Source of the DNA: Methylocystis sp.
GTDB lineage: Bacteria > Pseudomonadota > Alphaproteobacteria > Rhizobiales > Beijerinckiaceae
Assembly (NCBI GenBank): GCA_002929055.1
Contig: PERY01000020.1
Span: forward strand, 1 to 58,341
Reading direction: 5' to 3'
Length of the DNA: 58,341 bases
The number at the start of each line of letters is the position of its first letter. Position 1 is the stretch's first letter. Made by a program: the position numbers and the translations under genes. Of this stretch, positions 46,132-57,492 are shown one piece after another. The notes beneath the pieces are model-generated. The model did not search any database. It had not been told where the DNA came from and saw only the letters and a list, made by a program, of their open reading frames with translations.

Positions 46132-47381
46132 TCCGCGGCCTCGCTGATCGCGGCATAGGCGAGATCGAGCTCTTCCCCCGTCACGCAATAGGGCGGCAGC
46201 ACATATATTGTGGAGCCGAGAGGGCGCAGCAGCAGGCCGCGTCCATTGAAAAAGCGTATGAGATCGAGGGCGATCGTCGTGAGATAGCCGCGCTGCGACG
46301 CTATTAAATCGAGCGCGACGATCGTTCCAAGATGGCGCACCGCTGAAAAGCGCGGGTCCGTCTTGAAGCGGGCGGCGCGCTCGGCCTGCATGGCGCAAAG
46401 CCCCGCAACGCGCTCCCGCGCATCGCCCTTCTCCCATATGTCGAGATTGGCGAGAGCCGCCGCGCAGCCGATGGGGTTGGCGGTGAAGGAGCTGGAATGG
46501 AAGAAGGCGCGGGCGCGCTCCGGCGCGTAATGCGCTTCGAATATTTCTCTACGGCACATGGTGACGGCCAGAGGGACAGAGCCGCCGGTGAGCCCCTTGG
46601 AATAGCAGGCGATGTCGGGCACGACGCCCGCCTGCTCGCAGGCGAAGAGCGTTCCCGTGCGGCCGAAACCCGTCATCACCTCGTCAGCGATGAACAGCGT
46701 GCGATGTCGCTCGCAGATGCGCTTCATCTCGGCGAGCGTCTGCGGGCTGTAGGCGAGCATGCCGCCGGCGCCGAGTATGAGCGGCTCGGCGATGAAGGCC
46801 GCAGCGCCTTCGCGGCAGAAGGCTTCGAGCGCGTCGAGCGTCTCCTGCTCCTTTCCCTTCCCGGGAAAGGGCACGCGTGCGACGTCGAAGAGCAAAGGCT
46901 CGTAAGGGGCGCTGAGCACCGAGCGCGCGCCGGCCGACATGGTTCCGACCGTATCGCCGTGATAGCTGTGCTCCAGCGCGACGACGCGCGTGCGCGGCTC
47001 GCCGCGATTGCGCCAGAAGCCGAGCGCCATCTTGATCGCGACCTCGACGGCGGTGGAGCCGCTGTCGGAGTAGAACACATAGTCGAGGCCGGGCTGCGTG
47101 ATCTCCACGAGCCGCCGCGCCAGCGCCTCCGCGGGCTCATGGGTGAAACCGGCGAAGATGATCTGATCGAGCGACTCCGTCGTCCTGCGGATCGCCTCCA
47201 TGATCTCCGGGCGGCGATGACCATGGGTGATCACCCACCAGGACGAAATGGCGTCGAGAAAGCGCGTGCCGTCCTCCGCCGTCAGCCACGCGCCTTCCGC
47301 GTGGATGATCTTGAAGGCGCCGGGCTGCAGCGCATGCTGCGTGAAGGGGCGCCAGACCGGCGAGTGGGTGACGACGGTCAT
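46110..47381 (-). CDS. bioA: Adenosylmethionine-8-amino-7-oxononanoate aminotransferase BioA
   Basis: BioA converts 8-amino-7-oxononanoate to 7,8-diaminononanoate, using S-adenosylmethionine as amino donor. The 423-residue class III aminotransferase shows WRPFTQHAL and [14 protein letters not shown] near the N-terminus, the [15 protein letters not shown] region, [14 protein letters not shown], and the PLP lysine in CYSKGLTGG. The ATG at 47381 overlaps the bioD stop, so the long frame continuing into bioD is not a fusion. The C-terminal end overlaps the convergent fadD gene by 22 bp. bioB and bioC are not in the window. Confidence 0.95.
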   Translation of the reverse strand: MTVVTHSPVWRPFTQHALQPGAFKIIHAEGAWLTAEDGTRFLDAISSWWVITHGHRRPEIMEAIRRTTESLDQIIFAGFTHEPAEALARRLVEITQPGLDYVFYSDSGSTAVEVAIKMALGFWRNRGEPRTRVVALEHSYHGDTVGTMSAGARSVLSAPYEPLLFDVARVPFPGKGKEQETLDALEAFCREGAAAFIAEPLILGAGGMLAYSPQTLAEMKRICERHRTLFIADEVMTGFGRTGTLFACEQAGVVPDIACYSKGLTGGSVPLAVTMCRREIFEAHYAPERARAFFHSSSFTANPIGCAAALANLDIWEKGDARERVAGLCAMQAERAARFKTDPRFSAVRHLGTIVALDLIASQRGYLTTIALDLIRFFNGRGLLLRPLGSTIYVLPPYCVTGEELDLAYAAISEAADQFGSCS

Positions 47382-48004
47382 GCGAAATCCGCAAGCGAGA
47401 AGGAGGCGGCGAAGGCCGCGCGCAATGTGTCCTCGTTCAGGGGATCGAGCCGGGGCAGGCGGCCCAGCGCCTTGACTGAGCCCTTGCGCGCGATGGTTTC
47501 CTGCGGGGCCGCTTCCTCGTCCCCGACGAAAGCGACGCCGAGGATGGGAATATCGCGGCGGCGCAGCGCTTCGATTGTCAGCAGGCTGTGGTTGATCGTG
47601 CCAAGAGCCGTGCGCGCGACGAGAATGACCGGCAGACGCCAGCGCGCGAGCACTTCTACGGTGAGCACATCGTCGGTGAGCGGGACCATCACGCCGCCCG
47701 CCGTCTCGATGACGAGCGGGCCTTCGACATCTGGCGGAACGAGACGCGCCGGATCGATCTCGACGCCCTCGGCGCGCGCGGAAATATGCGGCGAGGCTGG
47801 CAGCTTCAGGCGCCAGGCCTCGGGAATGATGCGCGCAGGCGGCGCGCCCGAAAGCCGCGCGACCGTCTGCGAATCCGTTTCGTCTTCCAGACCCGACTGC
47901 ACCGGTTTCCAGTAATGGGCGCCCAGCGCGCCGACCAGAGCGGCGGAAACGACCGTCTTTCCAACCCCCGTGTCTGTTCCAACGATTACAAAGCGTCGCG
48001 TCAT
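47378..48004 (-). CDS. bioD: Dethiobiotin synthetase BioD
   Basis: BioD closes the ureido ring of dethiobiotin from 7,8-diaminononanoate, CO2 and ATP. The 208-residue protein has the P-loop [19 protein letters not shown] at the N-terminus and the conserved [10 protein letters not shown] segment that binds the substrate. It overlaps bioF upstream and bioA downstream by 4 bp each, giving a tightly coupled bioF-bioD-bioA unit. Confidence 0.95.
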   Translation of the reverse strand: MTRRFVIVGTDTGVGKTVVSAALVGALGAHYWKPVQSGLEDETDSQTVARLSGAPPARIIPEAWRLKLPASPHISARAEGVEIDPARLVPPDVEGPLVIETAGGVMVPLTDDVLTVEVLARWRLPVILVARTALGTINHSLLTIEALRRRDIPILGVAFVGDEEAAPQETIARKGSVKALGRLPRLDPLNEDTLRAAFAASFSLADFA

Positions 48005-49134
48005 GCGTGAACCTTCGAAAGTTCTCTGGAGAGATCGGCGACCATTTGCACAACCTGCGCTTCGCTCACGTTGAGCGTGAGGGACAGGCGCAGGCGCGCC
48101 GTTCCCTCGGGCACCGTCGGCGGACGTATGGCGCGAATGTCATAGCCGTAGTCGCGCATCTGCGCCGCGAGCGACATCGCGCGCGTGTCTTTTCCGATAA
48201 TGACCGGCTGCACCTGCGAGCCTGACGGCGCCACGTCGCAGAGCCGCTGCAGCTCGCGGCCCGCCAGCGCCACGCGGGCGCTCAGCGCCGCGCGGCGATC
48301 GTCCGCCGCCTCGACGAGTTTGAGCGACGCGCGCACGCAGGCGGCGACGAGCGGGGAAGGCGCAGTCGCGAAGATGAAGTTACGGCATCGATTGACAAGG
48401 AAATCACGCAAGATCGCAGGCAGGCAGACGAGCGCGCCGGAAACGCCGAGCGCCTTGCCGCATGTGTGCAGGGTGACCACGTTCTCGCGTCCTTCGAAGC
48501 CGGTGGCGAGCCCGCGCCCGCCGCGCCCGTAGACGCCCGTGGCGTGCGCCTCGTCGATGATGAGGAAGGCCTCGCGGCGATCCGCGAGGCCGACGAGCGC
48601 CTCGAGCGGGGCCGTATCGCCATCCATGCTGTAGAGGCTCTCGACGACGATCCAGGCGCGGCCGGCGCCGCCCTGCCTGCGCCAGGCGCCTATGGCCTCA
48701 TCCAGCGAGGCGACGTCGCCATGCGCAAAGGCGGCATGCGGCGCACGGGAGAGGCGCATGCCGTCATGCGCGCTGGCGTGCACGAGCGCATCGTGGAAGA
48801 TCATGTCGCCTCGCTGGGGTAGCGTCGACAACAGCGCCTCATTCGCCGAAAAGCCGGCGCTGAAGAAAAGCGCGCTCTGTGTCCCGAAGAAACGTGCGGC
48901 CTCCTCTTCGAGCGCCTCATGCTCGGGATGATTGCCGCGCAGGAGCCTCGAGCCGCCGGCGCCGACCGGGACGCCGCGCACGAGCGCCGCCTGCGCCGCC
49001 GATGCAAGCTCCTCCGACTCGGCAAGCCCGAGATAGTCGTTGGATGCGAAATCGAGACCCGCCCGCGGCGCGAGCGCACGCAACCGGTCGCGCGCGGCGA
49101 GGCCCGCGAGATCCGCCCGGAACCGCTCAAGCAT
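48001..49134 (-). CDS. bioF: 8-amino-7-oxononanoate synthase BioF
   Basis: BioF condenses pimeloyl-CoA/ACP with alanine in the first step of the biotin ring pathway. The 377-residue alpha-oxoamine synthase has SNDYLGLA near residue 32, [28 protein letters not shown], and the PLP lysine in [12 protein letters not shown]. The ATG at 49134 (MLERFRADL) starts the homologous region; the frame extends 88 codons upstream into the leader, which is not part of the family. It is the first gene of the operon and divergent from the ICMT-like gene; the 136-bp gap should contain both promoters. Confidence 0.94.
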   Translation of the reverse strand: MLERFRADLAGLAARDRLRALAPRAGLDFASNDYLGLAESEELASAAQAALVRGVPVGAGGSRLLRGNHPEHEALEEEAARFFGTQSALFFSAGFSANEALLSTLPQRGDMIFHDALVHASAHDGMRLSRAPHAAFAHGDVASLDEAIGAWRRQGGAGRAWIVVESLYSMDGDTAPLEALVGLADRREAFLIIDEAHATGVYGRGGRGLATGFEGRENVVTLHTCGKALGVSGALVCLPAILRDFLVNRCRNFIFATAPSPLVAACVRASLKLVEAADDRRAALSARVALAGRELQRLCDVAPSGSQVQPVIIGKDTRAMSLAAQMRDYGYDIRAIRPPTVPEGTARLRLSLTLNVSEAQVVQMVADLSRELSKVHA

Positions 49135-49270
49135 ATGGGTCCACTCGTCGCTCCGAAGTTGCAGGGTTTGGTAAAGGCCGCGCCGGATGGGGTCAAGGAA
49201 CGCAAGCCCGGCGGCATGGTTGAAAATCAGGCCTGGCGTCGCAATGTTGAAGTCGCAAGGAGCGCAGAAG

Positions 49271-49753
49271 ATGAGCCAGGAACACGCCGAGTCCCCGCCT
49301 GCACGCGCGCCCTGGCCGCCGATCCTGGTCGCGCTCGCTATCGTCGCCGGCCTCGCGCTGGACCGTCTGAGCGGCGGGGCGCTGGCCGGGCTCGCCAAAT
49401 TTCCCGGCGCGCCCTACCTCGGCGCTCTTGTCGTCCTGGCGGCCATCGCCAACGACATCTGGTGCGCCGCGGCCCTCGCCCGTCAGAAGACGACAATTCT
49501 GCCGCACCGGGCGGCCTCCAGTCTCGTCACGGACGGCCCCTTCCACTGGTCGCGCAATCCGATTTACGTTTCGCATGTCGCGGTGGTTCTTGGCCTCTCG
49601 CTCATTCTTGGCTCGCCCTTCACCCTGCTTTTGACGCCGCTTCTGGCCTTTGGACTGCAAAAGCTCGCGGTGGAGCCGGAGGAACGGCATCTGCTGAGCC
49701 GGTTTGGGGACGATTATCGCGCCTATATGGCGCGCACGCGCCGTTGGTTGTAG
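49271..49753 (+). CDS. ICMT/PEMT-like membrane methyltransferase
   Basis: This 160-residue membrane protein has about four hydrophobic segments and the C-terminal motif shared by bacterial isoprenylcysteine carboxyl methyltransferase and phospholipid methyltransferase-like proteins: RNPIYVSHVAVVLGLSLI, then EPEERHLLSRFGDDYRAYMARTRRWL. The substrate in bacteria is unknown. AAGGAG lies 8 bp before the ATG at 49271. The gene ends 30 bp before copA and on the same strand, so it may belong to the copper-resistance transcript. Confidence 0.8.
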   Translation: MSQEHAESPPARAPWPPILVALAIVAGLALDRLSGGALAGLAKFPGAPYLGALVVLAAIANDIWCAAALARQKTTILPHRAASSLVTDGPFHWSRNPIYVSHVAVVLGLSLILGSPFTLLLTPLLAFGLQKLAVEPEERHLLSRFGDDYRAYMARTRRWL

Positions 49754-49783
49754 GGTTTTCGCGGTGAAGGAAGGAGCTTTGAA

Positions 49784-52531
49784 ATGAGCGCGGAAGCCAG
49801 TCAGCTCGACTTCAACGTAAGAGGCATGACCTGCGCCTCCTGCGTCTCCCATGTGGAGAAAGCGCTGAAGGCGACGCCTGGCGTCGAAGCGGCGAGCGTA
49901 AACCTCGCCACGGAGCGCGCCGAAGTCGCTCTGGCGCCCGGGGCTGACTCTTCCGCACTTCTGAAATCCGTATCAGACGCAGGATACGAGCCCGTCGTCG
50001 AAACGATCGAGCTTGGCGTCGGCGGCATGACATGCGCCTCCTGCGTCGCGCATGTCGAGAAAGCGCTGAAGGATGTGCCCGGCGTGCTGGAGGCGAGCGT
50101 CAATCTCGCCACCGAGCGCGCCAGCGTGCGCGCGCTCTCCGGCCCCGGCCTTGCCGACCGCCTCCGCAAGGCGGTGACCGCAGCGGGCTATGAGCCGCGC
50201 AGCATCGATATGGGCGCCGGCGCCACGGACCGCGAGCGCGCCCGGCGCGATGAGGAAATGCGCGCGCTGCGCTTCAATCTCATCCTCTCGGCCGTTCTGA
50301 CCGCGCCGGTCTTCATCCTCGAAATGGGTGGCCACCTCGTTCCGGCCTTCCATCACTGGACGATGGCCACGATCGGCGAAGACTTCATTCGCCAGATCTC
50401 CTTCCTCTTCGCGACGCTCGTCCTGTTCGGCCCCGGCCTCGTCTTCTTCTTGAAAGGCGTGCCCGCGCTGCTGCGCGGACAGCCGGACATGAATGCGCTG
50501 GTCGCGGTCGGCACGCTCTCCGCCTATCTTTACTCCGTCGTCGCGACCTTCCTGCCGCATCTTCTGCCTGCAGGGGCCGTCAATGTTTACTACGAAGCGG
50601 CGGTCGTCATCGTCACGCTCATTCTCTTCGGCCGCTTCCTCGAGGCGCGCGCCAAGGGACGTACCTCCGAAGCCATTCGCGCGCTCGCGAAGCTGCAGCC
50701 CAGGACGGCGCGGATCGAGCGCGGCGGCGAGACGGTGGACGTCGACATAGACGAGGTGAAAGCTGGCGACATTGTGCTGGTGCGGCCGGGCGAACGCATT
50801 CCGACCGACGGCGTCGTGACGTCCGGCAATTCCTATGTGGACGAATCCATGGTGACCGGCGAACCGGCGCCTGTCGCAAAGACTATCGGCGCCGCCGTCA
50901 CCGGCGCGACGGTCAATGGCGTAGGCGCCTTCTCCTTCCGCGCCACGCGCGTGGGCTCCGACACGACTCTCGCCGGCATCATCCGCATGGTGGAGCAGGC
51001 GCAGGGCGCAAAGCTCCCCATTCAGGCGATGGTCGATCGCGTCACCGCCGTCTTCGTGCCGGCGGTCTTCGCCGTCGCGGCGGCGACCTTCGTCATCTGG
51101 ATGCTCGTCGGCCCGGAGCCGCGGCTGACCTATGCGCTGGTCAACGCCGTCGCCGTGCTCATCATCGCCTGCCCCTGCGCCATGGGCCTCGCCACGCCCG
51201 CGGCGATCATGACCGGAACGGGACGCGCGGCGGAGCTTGGCGTGCTGTTTCGCAAGGGCGAAGCGTTGCAGACCCTGCAGGAGGTGACGCTGATCGCCTT
51301 CGACAAGACGGGCACGCTCACCTTCGGCAAGCCCCGCCTGACCGATCTCATTCCCGCGCCCGGAGAAAAGGAAGAGGATCTGCTGCGTCTCGCGGCGAGC
51401 GTCGAGGCGCAATCGGAACATCCCGTCGCGGCGGCGATCGTGGCGGCGGCGAAAGACCGCGGCCTCGCCATCGCGCCGGTCGCAGACTTCGCCTCGGTTT
51501 CCGGCATGGGCGTCAATGGCGTTGTCGAAAAGCGCAGTATTGCGATTGGCGCGGAGCGCTACATGACTGCGCTCGGCTTCGACTCGCAAGCTTTTGCACG
51601 GGACGCAGAGACGCTCTCCGCCGAAGGCAAGACGCCGTTTTATGTCGCGGTGGATGGTAAGGTTCGGGCGATTCTCTGCGTCGCCGACGAATTGAAGCCG
51701 ACGACGAAGCCGGCCATCGACGCACTGCATGCGATCGGCGTGAAGACCGCCATGATCACGGGCGACGACGCACGCACGGCGAACGCCATTGCGCGCAGGC
51801 TCGGTATCGATGAAGTGGTTGCAGGCGTCATGCCGGACGGCAAGGTTGCGACGCTGGAACGCCTGCGCAAAAGCGACAGGATCGCTTTTGTCGGCGACGG
51901 CGTAAACGACGCGCCGGCGCTCGCCGCGGCGGACGCCGGCGTCGCCATCGGCACGGGCACCGACATCGCCATCGAAGCCGCCGACGTCGTGCTGATGTCG
52001 GGCGATCTCGCCAAGGTGCCGGCTGCGCTCGCCCTCTCGCGCGCGACGATGAAGAACATCAAGCAGAACCTCTTCTGGGCCTTCGGCTACAATGTGCTTC
52101 TCATCCCCGTCGCCGCAGGCGCGCTTTATCCGGTGAACGGGATGCAGCTCTCGCCCATGCTCGGCGCCGGCGCCATGGCGCTGTCGAGCACATTCGTTCT
52201 CACCAATGCGCTGCGCCTGCGACGCTTCAAGCCGCCGGTCATCGCAGAGGCCCCTTTGCCGCCCGCGCATGACGCGCCGACGCCGGTCGAGGCGACTGCA
52301 ATCACACAGGAAAACACGGAGGAAACCATGACGACGTTCAATGTGAAGGACATGACCTGCGGCATGTGCGTGAAGCACGTCACCAAGGCTGTGCAAACGG
52401 CGGAGCCGAACGCCGAGGTGAAGGTCGATCTTGCGACCGGCAGGGTCGAAGTCTCGCCGACGCCCAAGGATCCGGCCGCGCTCGCCAAGGCCATCACCGA
52501 CGCGGGCTATCCCGCGCAGGTCGCCGCCTGA
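49784..52531 (+). CDS. copA: Copper-exporting P1B-type ATPase with C-terminal CopZ-like domain
   Basis: This 915-residue ATPase pumps Cu+ out of the cytoplasm. Two N-terminal metal-binding domains carry MTCASC at residues 15-20 and 82-87. The membrane metal site CPC is at 463-465, the phosphorylated Asp in DKTGT near 507, and GDGVND near 704. A third heavy-metal domain follows the last helix, with MTCGMC at 857-862, joined by a flexible Pro/Thr-rich linker. This last unit looks like a fused CopZ chaperone: it has its own ATG with an ideal ribosome binding site (52318-52330). No CueR-type regulator is visible. In a methanotroph such a pump would protect cells that accumulate copper, but that is inference. 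Confidence 0.95.
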   Translation: MSAEASQLDFNVRGMTCASCVSHVEKALKATPGVEAASVNLATERAEVALAPGADSSALLKSVSDAGYEPVVETIELGVGGMTCASCVAHVEKALKDVPGVLEASVNLATERASVRALSGPGLADRLRKAVTAAGYEPRSIDMGAGATDRERARRDEEMRALRFNLILSAVLTAPVFILEMGGHLVPAFHHWTMATIGEDFIRQISFLFATLVLFGPGLVFFLKGVPALLRGQPDMNALVAVGTLSAYLYSVVATFLPHLLPAGAVNVYYEAAVVIVTLILFGRFLEARAKGRTSEAIRALAKLQPRTARIERGGETVDVDIDEVKAGDIVLVRPGERIPTDGVVTSGNSYVDESMVTGEPAPVAKTIGAAVTGATVNGVGAFSFRATRVGSDTTLAGIIRMVEQAQGAKLPIQAMVDRVTAVFVPAVFAVAAATFVIWMLVGPEPRLTYALVNAVAVLIIACPCAMGLATPAAIMTGTGRAAELGVLFRKGEALQTLQEVTLIAFDKTGTLTFGKPRLTDLIPAPGEKEEDLLRLAASVEAQSEHPVAAAIVAAAKDRGLAIAPVADFASVSGMGVNGVVEKRSIAIGAERYMTALGFDSQAFARDAETLSAEGKTPFYVAVDGKVRAILCVADELKPTTKPAIDALHAIGVKTAMITGDDARTANAIARRLGIDEVVAGVMPDGKVATLERLRKSDRIAFVGDGVNDAPALAAADAGVAIGTGTDIAIEAADVVLMSGDLAKVPAALALSRATMKNIKQNLFWAFGYNVLLIPVAAGALYPVNGMQLSPMLGAGAMALSSTFVLTNALRLRRFKPPVIAEAPLPPAHDAPTPVEATAITQENTEETMTTFNVKDMTCGMCVKHVTKAVQTAEPNAEVKVDLATGRVEVSPTPKDPAALAKAITDAGYPAQVAA
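52318..52330 (+). promoter_or_regulatory. Internal ribosome binding site and start codon for a CopZ-like product
   Basis: GGAGG at 52318-52322 is followed by a 5-base spacer and an in-frame ATG at 52328 inside copA. Initiation here would give a 67-residue protein (52328-52531) beginning [14 protein letters not shown], the size and layout of a free copper chaperone. The A-rich bases before it look like a former intergenic leader. Confidence 0.6.
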
Positions 52532-52552
52532 ACGAACGCCAGAGGAAAAAGC

Positions 52553-53428
<876 letters not shown>

Positions 53429-53604
53429 TCAGGCAAGTCCCGAGGCGATTTGCAGATAGGGCCACTGGCGCGCAGGTTCATCCGCGAACGAAGACCATGC
53501 CTGCGACGGCCTGAGCTGCGCAAGCCGCCCCGCCGATCCAGCGGCTGGCCTCATGGGAGACAAGCCGCAGCCCTCGTGCAAGCTTCGTCGGTCAATATGC
53601 GTGC

Positions 53605-54327
53605 ATGCAATCGGCTTTCTACGTTTCGCTTTCGGCGCAAGTCGCCCTAGATCGGCGTCTGACGACGATCGCGCAAAATGTCGCGAATGCGTCGACCGCC
53701 GGCTATCGCGCGACAGGGGTGAGTTTCGGCTCCGTGCTCGCCAGGGCTTCAGCCACGCCGACAGCCTATGTGTCGGCGGGCGAGGACTTCATCTCGCGCG
53801 CCTCTGGCGACCTCACCAAGACCGACAATCCGCTCGACGTCGCCGTGGTCGGCGACGCCTGGCTCGCGATCCAGACGCCGCAGGGCGTCGCCTATACGCG
53901 TGACGGCCGCATGCAGATGCTGGAAACCGGCGAGGTTCAGACGCTGCTGGGGTTGCCTGTGCTCGACGCGGGAAACTCCCCGATCGTTCTGGACCCCACA
54001 GCCGGTCCGCCCATGATCTTCCGCGACGGGATGATCAATCAGGGCGACCGGCAGATCGGCGCGATCGGGCTGTTCGAGATCGACGGCGCCGCCGATTTGC
54101 GCCGCGGCGAGAACGCCAGCGTCATTCCCTCGATCCCGGCGACGGCGGTTGTGAACTTCGCCCGCAACGGAATCGTCCAGGGCCATCTTGAAGGCGCCAA
54201 CGTCAATCCTGTGAACGAAATCACCCGACTCATAATGGCTCATCGCTCCTTCGAAAGCGCCTCGGCGGCCTATGACATGATGGACTCCTCGCAGCGCAAC
54301 GCCGTGCGCACGCTGGGCGGCGGCTGA
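53605..54327 (+). CDS. flgF: Flagellar basal-body rod protein FlgF
   Basis: FlgF is a proximal rod subunit of the flagellum. The 240-residue protein has the N-terminal rod motif LTTIAQNVANASTAGYRATGVSF, a central domain (TDNPLDVAVVGDAWLAIQTPQGVAYTRDG), and the C-terminal LEGANVNPVNEITRLIMAHRSFE. It is the first gene of the flagellar block and begins without an obvious ribosome binding site. It overlaps fliI by one base (TGATG). The 176 bp upstream contain no recognised sigma-54 or CtrA site. Confidence 0.92.
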   Translation: MQSAFYVSLSAQVALDRRLTTIAQNVANASTAGYRATGVSFGSVLARASATPTAYVSAGEDFISRASGDLTKTDNPLDVAVVGDAWLAIQTPQGVAYTRDGRMQMLETGEVQTLLGLPVLDAGNSPIVLDPTAGPPMIFRDGMINQGDRQIGAIGLFEIDGAADLRRGENASVIPSIPATAVVNFARNGIVQGHLEGANVNPVNEITRLIMAHRSFESASAAYDMMDSSQRNAVRTLGGG

Positions 54328-55712
54328 TGATGCAACCCGAGGACGATCTGTCACGGCTGGCGGGAATGGCGCAGCGTTTTGCGGAGGCGCGGAACTGGCT
54401 CTCGATCAGCGGCGCGGTCAACGAAGTTTTTCCCTCGCATTTCCGGGTCGAGGGGCTCTCGCCGTTCCTGCGGCTCGACGACTGCGTCCTGCTCGAAGGC
54501 GCCCCCGGAATAAGCTACGGCCAGGCGATCCGCATCGGGCGCGATGGCGCGCTCGTCAAATCCTTCGAGAGTAACGCCGGCGTCGGGCTCGGCTCGCGCG
54601 TGCGTCATGTCGGACCCATCGAAGTCGCGCCCTGCCTTGCGTGGAAGGGGCGGGTGATAGATGCGCTCGCGCGGCCGATCGACGATCGCGGCGCATTGAT
54701 GCAAGGGGATGCGCGCAGACGCCTCGAATCGGCGCCGCCCAAGCCAATGTCGCGCGCCCGCATCGAGACCCCGGCGCCAACCGGCGTGCGCGCCATCGAC
54801 GCCTTCACGCCCTTGTGCAAGGGCCAACGCGTTGGGGTCTTCGCGGGCTCGGGCGTCGGCAAGTCGACGCTGCTCGCAATGATGAGCCGCTCCGCCGCCT
54901 TCGACGCCGTCGTCATCTGCCTTGTGGGCGAGCGCGGCCGGGAGGTCCGGGATTTCATCGATGATGCGCTCGGCCCGAAGGCTTCCAACGCCGTCACGAT
55001 CGTCGCGACGGGCGACGAAAGCCCGATGATGCGCCGGATGGCGCCGCTCACGGCGACGGCCATAGCCGAATGCTTTCGCGACGCAGGCGCCTCCGTGCTG
55101 CTGATCATGGATTCGGTGACGCGCTATGCCCATGCGCTGCGCGAGATCGCGCTGGCGGCCGGCGAGCCGCCGGCTGCGAACGGCTTCGCCCCCAGCGTCT
55201 TCGCCGATCTTCCGCGCCTTCTGGAGCGGACGGGGCCAGGCCCGGCGGGCGCGGGCGCCATCACCGCCATTTACTCCGTTCTCGTCGATGGAGACGATCA
55301 CAACGACCCCATAGCCGATTGCATCCGCGGCGCGCTGGACGGCCATATTGTCCTCGACCGGGGAATCGCCGAACAGGGGCGCTTCCCGGCGATCGACGTT
55401 CTGAAGTCGGTGTCGCGTCTCGCCGACCGCGTGTTTCGCCCCGGCGAGCGCGAGATCGTCTCGGCCATGCGCGGCTTGATCGCGCAGTATGAGGATACAA
55501 AGGATCTGCGGCTGCTCGGGGGCTATCAGCCCGGGGCCGATCCCGCCTTGGATTGTGCTGTAGACGCAGCGCCGAAACTGTATCGGCTTCTGATACAGGC
55601 GCCCGACGCGCCTGTGAGCGCGGACCCGATCGCCGAACTTTTACCAGCCATCGGCGCGGCGGTTGGAGCAAGTCCCGCGCAAGCTCTCGCGACGAATGCT
55701 GGCGCGCTATGA
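54327..55712 (+). CDS. fliI: Flagellar type III secretion ATPase FliI
   Basis: FliI is the hexameric ATPase that helps export flagellar subunits. The 461-residue protein has the Walker A motif FAGSGVGKSTLLAMMSRSA around residues 172-185, the GERGREVRDFIDD segment, and Walker B VLLIMDSVTRYAHALREIAL. The C-terminal third is longer and less conserved. Start and stop overlap flgF and motE, so it is translationally coupled to both. FliH and FliJ, its usual partners, are not in this block. Confidence 0.94.
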   Translation: MMQPEDDLSRLAGMAQRFAEARNWLSISGAVNEVFPSHFRVEGLSPFLRLDDCVLLEGAPGISYGQAIRIGRDGALVKSFESNAGVGLGSRVRHVGPIEVAPCLAWKGRVIDALARPIDDRGALMQGDARRRLESAPPKPMSRARIETPAPTGVRAIDAFTPLCKGQRVGVFAGSGVGKSTLLAMMSRSAAFDAVVICLVGERGREVRDFIDDALGPKASNAVTIVATGDESPMMRRMAPLTATAIAECFRDAGASVLLIMDSVTRYAHALREIALAAGEPPAANGFAPSVFADLPRLLERTGPGPAGAGAITAIYSVLVDGDDHNDPIADCIRGALDGHIVLDRGIAEQGRFPAIDVLKSVSRLADRVFRPGEREIVSAMRGLIAQYEDTKDLRLLGGYQPGADPALDCAVDAAPKLYRLLIQAPDAPVSADPIAELLPAIGAAVGASPAQALATNAGAL

Positions 55713-56227
55713 CGTCTCCACTCCCGCCTCTGATTGCGCCGCTCGCTGCCGCTTCCGCGCGACTGATCATGTCTTTCGCCCTGCTGACCGGCGCGCCGGC
55801 GCGCGCAAACTCTCCGGCGTCGGAGGAAAAAGAGACGCACGCCTATTGCGCGAGCATCGCCGCGTCGGCCGAACTGGCGCGGCTCGAGCGACAACGCAAG
55901 CAACTGGCCGAACTCGAACAACAGCTGGCGGCGCGCCTGGCCGCTCTTGAATCGAAGCAGTCGACCTTGCGCATCATGGTTGACAGGCTGGAGGCGTTCG
56001 AACGCAAGAGCGACGAATCTCTCATTGGCGTCTATTCGCGCATGAAGCCGGAGGCGGCGGCGGCGCAGCTGGCGCAGCTCGACGATGACATGGCGGCGGC
56101 GTTGATGATGATGCTCAAGACAAAGGTCTCCAGCGCAATCCTTGGCGAGATGGATGCGGCGCGGGGAGCGGCTCTCGCCCGCAGGATAGCAGAGCTGCGC
56201 GCCCCGAAGGAAGGGCGACGTCCATGA
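55709..56227 (+). CDS. motE: MotE-like periplasmic motility protein
   Basis: This 172-residue protein has a signal peptide (about residues 1-33, ending APARA), a coiled coil (LARLERQRKQLAELEQQLAA), and a C-terminal MgtE-N-like domain (YSRMKPEAAAAQLAQLDDDM). In rhizobia MotE is a chaperone for the periplasmic motor protein MotC and its gene lies beside flgI and flgH. Here it is between fliI and flgH. The ATG at 55709 overlaps the fliI stop; the frame upstream is an out-of-frame reading of fliI. Confidence 0.82.
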   Translation: MTSPLPPLIAPLAAASARLIMSFALLTGAPARANSPASEEKETHAYCASIAASAELARLERQRKQLAELEQQLAARLAALESKQSTLRIMVDRLEAFERKSDESLIGVYSRMKPEAAAAQLAQLDDDMAAALMMMLKTKVSSAILGEMDAARGAALARRIAELRAPKEGRRP

Positions 56228-56952
56228 TGCGCCTCGTTCTGCTTTTCAGCGCTGTGGCGGCGCTCGGCGGCTGCGCGACGGACCCGCGCGACTTCGCGCG
56301 CGAGCCGCATATGAGTCCGGTGGGCAGCGGACTGAATTTCTACGACGATCAGCTTCCCGTCGGCGCCTTGCGCAACGCCTCGCTCGGGCCGGCGATGCAT
56401 CTCGACGACAACCGCGTGAATCTCTTTCGCGATGTCAGGGCGATGAGCGTCGGCGACGTCGTGACGGTTGTCATCTCAATGGACGACCGCGCCATTCTCG
56501 GGAATCTGACCGATCGCTCCCGCGACGCGAAGGTCAGATCGAGATGGAGTTTCCTGCTTGATCTCATCCCGGCTCTCGGTGGCCTTGCGGGATCGCAGAC
56601 GAGACAGACAGGCGCCTTTCAGAACGACATCGAATCGAAGACTGAAACGCAGGGGCAGGGAATCATCAACCGCTCGGAGCAGATGCGGCTGACGCTGGCG
56701 GCCGCGGTGACGGCGGTGCTGCCAAACGGCAATCTCGTTCTGCATGGCTCGCAGGAAATTCGCGTCAACAACGAACTGCGCATTCTCACCGTCGCAGGCG
56801 TCGCGCGTCCACGCGACATCAGCAAGGAGAATTCGATCTCCTACGACAAGATCGCGGAAGCGAGGGTGTCCTATGGCGGCAGGGGCCGTCTGAGCGAAGT
56901 TCAGCAGCCGGCCTGGGGCCAGCAGCTCTACGATACCTTCGTTCCCTTCTGA
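56224..56952 (+). CDS. flgH: Flagellar L-ring protein FlgH
   Basis: FlgH forms the outer-membrane L-ring around the rod. The 242-residue lipoprotein has a short signal with lipobox LGGC, followed by ATDPRDFARE, and the conserved middle section FRDVRAMSVGDVVTVVISMDDRA, with a C-terminal beta-rich region (NGNLVLHGSQEIRVNNELRI). The start overlaps the motE stop by 4 bp. FlgI, the P-ring protein, is not in the block. Confidence 0.93.
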   Translation: MMRLVLLFSAVAALGGCATDPRDFAREPHMSPVGSGLNFYDDQLPVGALRNASLGPAMHLDDNRVNLFRDVRAMSVGDVVTVVISMDDRAILGNLTDRSRDAKVRSRWSFLLDLIPALGGLAGSQTRQTGAFQNDIESKTETQGQGIINRSEQMRLTLAAAVTAVLPNGNLVLHGSQEIRVNNELRILTVAGVARPRDISKENSISYDKIAEARVSYGGRGRLSEVQQPAWGQQLYDTFVPF

Positions 56953-56961
56953 GCGCGAGAG

Positions 56962-57492
56962 ATGGCCAGGCTCACAGGCGAGAGCAGCACGGATTCGGTC
57001 GGCGGCTTCTTGGGGATCGCCATGATATTCGCGTGCCTCACACTTCTGGGCGCGGGAGCCGGAGCAGCTTTGGGCTTCGTCGTGCTCTCGTCGGGAGACG
57101 ATCGGAAGCCCCGAGACGAACATCCACCGGGCGGGATTTCCGATGAGCATGGCCACAAGGGCGATTCCCATCCCGTGCCTTCCGTCGGCGATGGTTCGAC
57201 TTTGGTTGTCAGGGAGCTTCCGGCGATCGTCGTGAATCTCGCCGCGCCAGAGCGAAGCTGGATCAGGCTTCAATCGGCGATCGTCTATGACCCGAGCGCG
57301 CTGCCACATCCCGACGAACTCATCGTCAATCTGATGTCGGACGCGACCGCGTTCTTACGCACGTTGTCGCTTGCGGAACTCGAGGGCGCTGACGGGCTGC
57401 GGCGTCTCCAGGAGGATCTGGGCGCGCGTGCTGCGACGCGCTCCCGAAACCGCCTCAAGGAATTCGTCATCGAATCGCTGGTGGTGCAATGA
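56962..57492 (+). CDS. fliL: Flagellar basal-body protein FliL
   Basis: FliL is an inner-membrane protein around the stator units and supports motor torque. The 176-residue protein has one N-terminal membrane helix (GFLGIAMIFACLTLLGAGAG), a charged linker (DDRKPRDEHPPGG) and a periplasmic domain with the family segments PAIVVNLAAPERSWIRLQSAIVY and the C-terminal RLKEFVIESLVVQ. It starts 9 bp after flgH and overlaps fliP by 4 bp. Confidence 0.9.
   Translation: MARLTGESSTDSVGGFLGIAMIFACLTLLGAGAGAALGFVVLSSGDDRKPRDEHPPGGISDEHGHKGDSHPVPSVGDGSTLVVRELPAIVVNLAAPERSWIRLQSAIVYDPSALPHPDELIVNLMSDATAFLRTLSLAELEGADGLRRLQEDLGARAATRSRNRLKEFVIESLVVQ

Noticed and set aside
46110-48053. Possible bioD-bioA fusion (647-codon frame)
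   Set aside because: The first third is bioD read in the wrong frame. BioA starts at 47381, overlapping the bioD stop.
49973-52396. 807-codon open frame antisense to copA
   Set aside because: Same artefact of GC-rich codon bias; copA shows all catalytic motifs in the right order.
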